Positions 12,818 to 13,068 of a DNA stretch of 13,068 nucleotides are shown here, piece after piece. The position numbers and the translations under genes were made by a program. The notes under the pieces are model-generated. The model was given only the letters and a program-made list of their open reading frames with translations, searched no databases and was not told where the DNA came from. The first letter of the stretch is position 1, and every line of letters starts with the position of its first letter. Source of the stretch: Allobrachymonas sp. (GTDB taxonomy: Bacteria > Pseudomonadota > Gammaproteobacteria > Burkholderiales > Burkholderiaceae); NCBI GenBank assembly GCA_030529305.1, contig JAUMXD010000041.1, forward strand, positions 1 to 13,068, written 5' to 3'.

Positions 12818-13068
12818 TTATTCAATTGCATCCAGATATAACCAACGCCCCTGCTCGCGCACAAAACGGCTGTGTTCGTGCAAGCGGTGGGCGCGGCCCT
12901 GGCTGCGGTAGCGCGCCACAAAAACAACTTCTGCCCGACTATCGCTGATGGGAAGGTAGCGTTCGATTTTCAAGCCCAGCCATTGCACATCGTCGTCCAG
13001 GCTCAGGTTTGGTGGGCAGGTGCTGGGGTGCCAGCTGCGGCGCAGGTAGGCCACATCGCCCAACACAT
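12818..13068 (-). CDS. ychJ: YchJ-family (UPF0225) protein, C-terminal fragment
   Basis: A partial gene: about 83 codons up to TAA, with the 5' part beyond the right edge. The visible region fits the middle and end of YchJ/UPF0225 proteins, an NTF2-like fold: [42 protein letters not shown] and [14 protein letters not shown] at the very end. E. coli YchJ has a second SEC-C zinc motif after this point; here the protein stops at the family's DG-like end, as I recall for the short betaproteobacterial form. The N-terminal SEC-C (CPCGS-type) motif would lie outside the window and cannot be checked. Function is unknown; family members are cytoplasmic. It is upstream of a small membrane protein and a HAD phosphatase on the same strand. 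Confidence 0.85.
   Translation of the reverse strand, partial: VLGDVAYLRRSWHPSTCPPNLSLDDDVQWLGLKIERYLPISDSRAEVVFVARYRSQGRAHRLHEHSRFVREQGRWLYLDAIE

Overview
The window looks like chromosomal DNA from a betaproteobacterium of the order Burkholderiales, probably close to Comamonadaceae. The signs are a squalene/hopanoid-type HpnE end, the yciB-bolA-parvulin cluster, hemA and prfA close together on one strand, and a YchJ-type protein. This placement is inferred from remembered gene order and protein style, not from a search. Base composition is moderately GC-rich in the genes and clearly AT-rich in the spacers and in one small gene near the right end. I see no insertion sequence, tRNA, rRNA, CRISPR array or prophage gene.

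Layout. (1) 2-283 (+): the C-terminal end of hpnE. (2) 3155 down to 408 (-): an apparent three-gene transcription unit. It encodes a canonical CYTH triphosphatase, an overlapping second protein that looks like a divergent CYTH paralogue, and a DASS/SLC13-type anion permease whose SNT signatures are altered. A strong terminator at 352-383 closes it. (3) 3350-5220 (+): an EamA-type drug/metabolite transporter overlapping a 3-mercaptopyruvate sulfurtransferase gene. (4) 5391-7196 (+): yciB (septation/cell envelope), a bolA-family gene and a periplasmic parvulin foldase, closed by a terminator at 7265-7294. (5) 7605-7285 (-): a small three-helix membrane protein, divergent from hemA. (6) 7715-11329 (+): hemA (glutamyl-tRNA reductase), a GYF_2-DUF805 membrane protein after a 426-bp gene-free stretch that can fold, then prfA (release factor 1, GTG start). 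prmC, which often follows prfA, is absent; a 424-bp gene-free stretch follows instead. (7) 13068 down to 11754 (-): the end of a ychJ gene, an AT-rich small membrane protein with a good Shine-Dalgarno site, and a HAD-IA phosphatase, spaced closely enough to be one unit.

The least ordinary parts are the CYTH / CYTH-like / altered-DASS unit and the hemA-DUF805-prfA arrangement with its structured leader. hemA itself has a perfect -10 box so close to its ATG that a leaderless mRNA is likely. Most of the rest is conserved housekeeping sequence. I do not see a defence system or a clearly new machine; the CYTH-transporter unit is the best candidate for undescribed biology.
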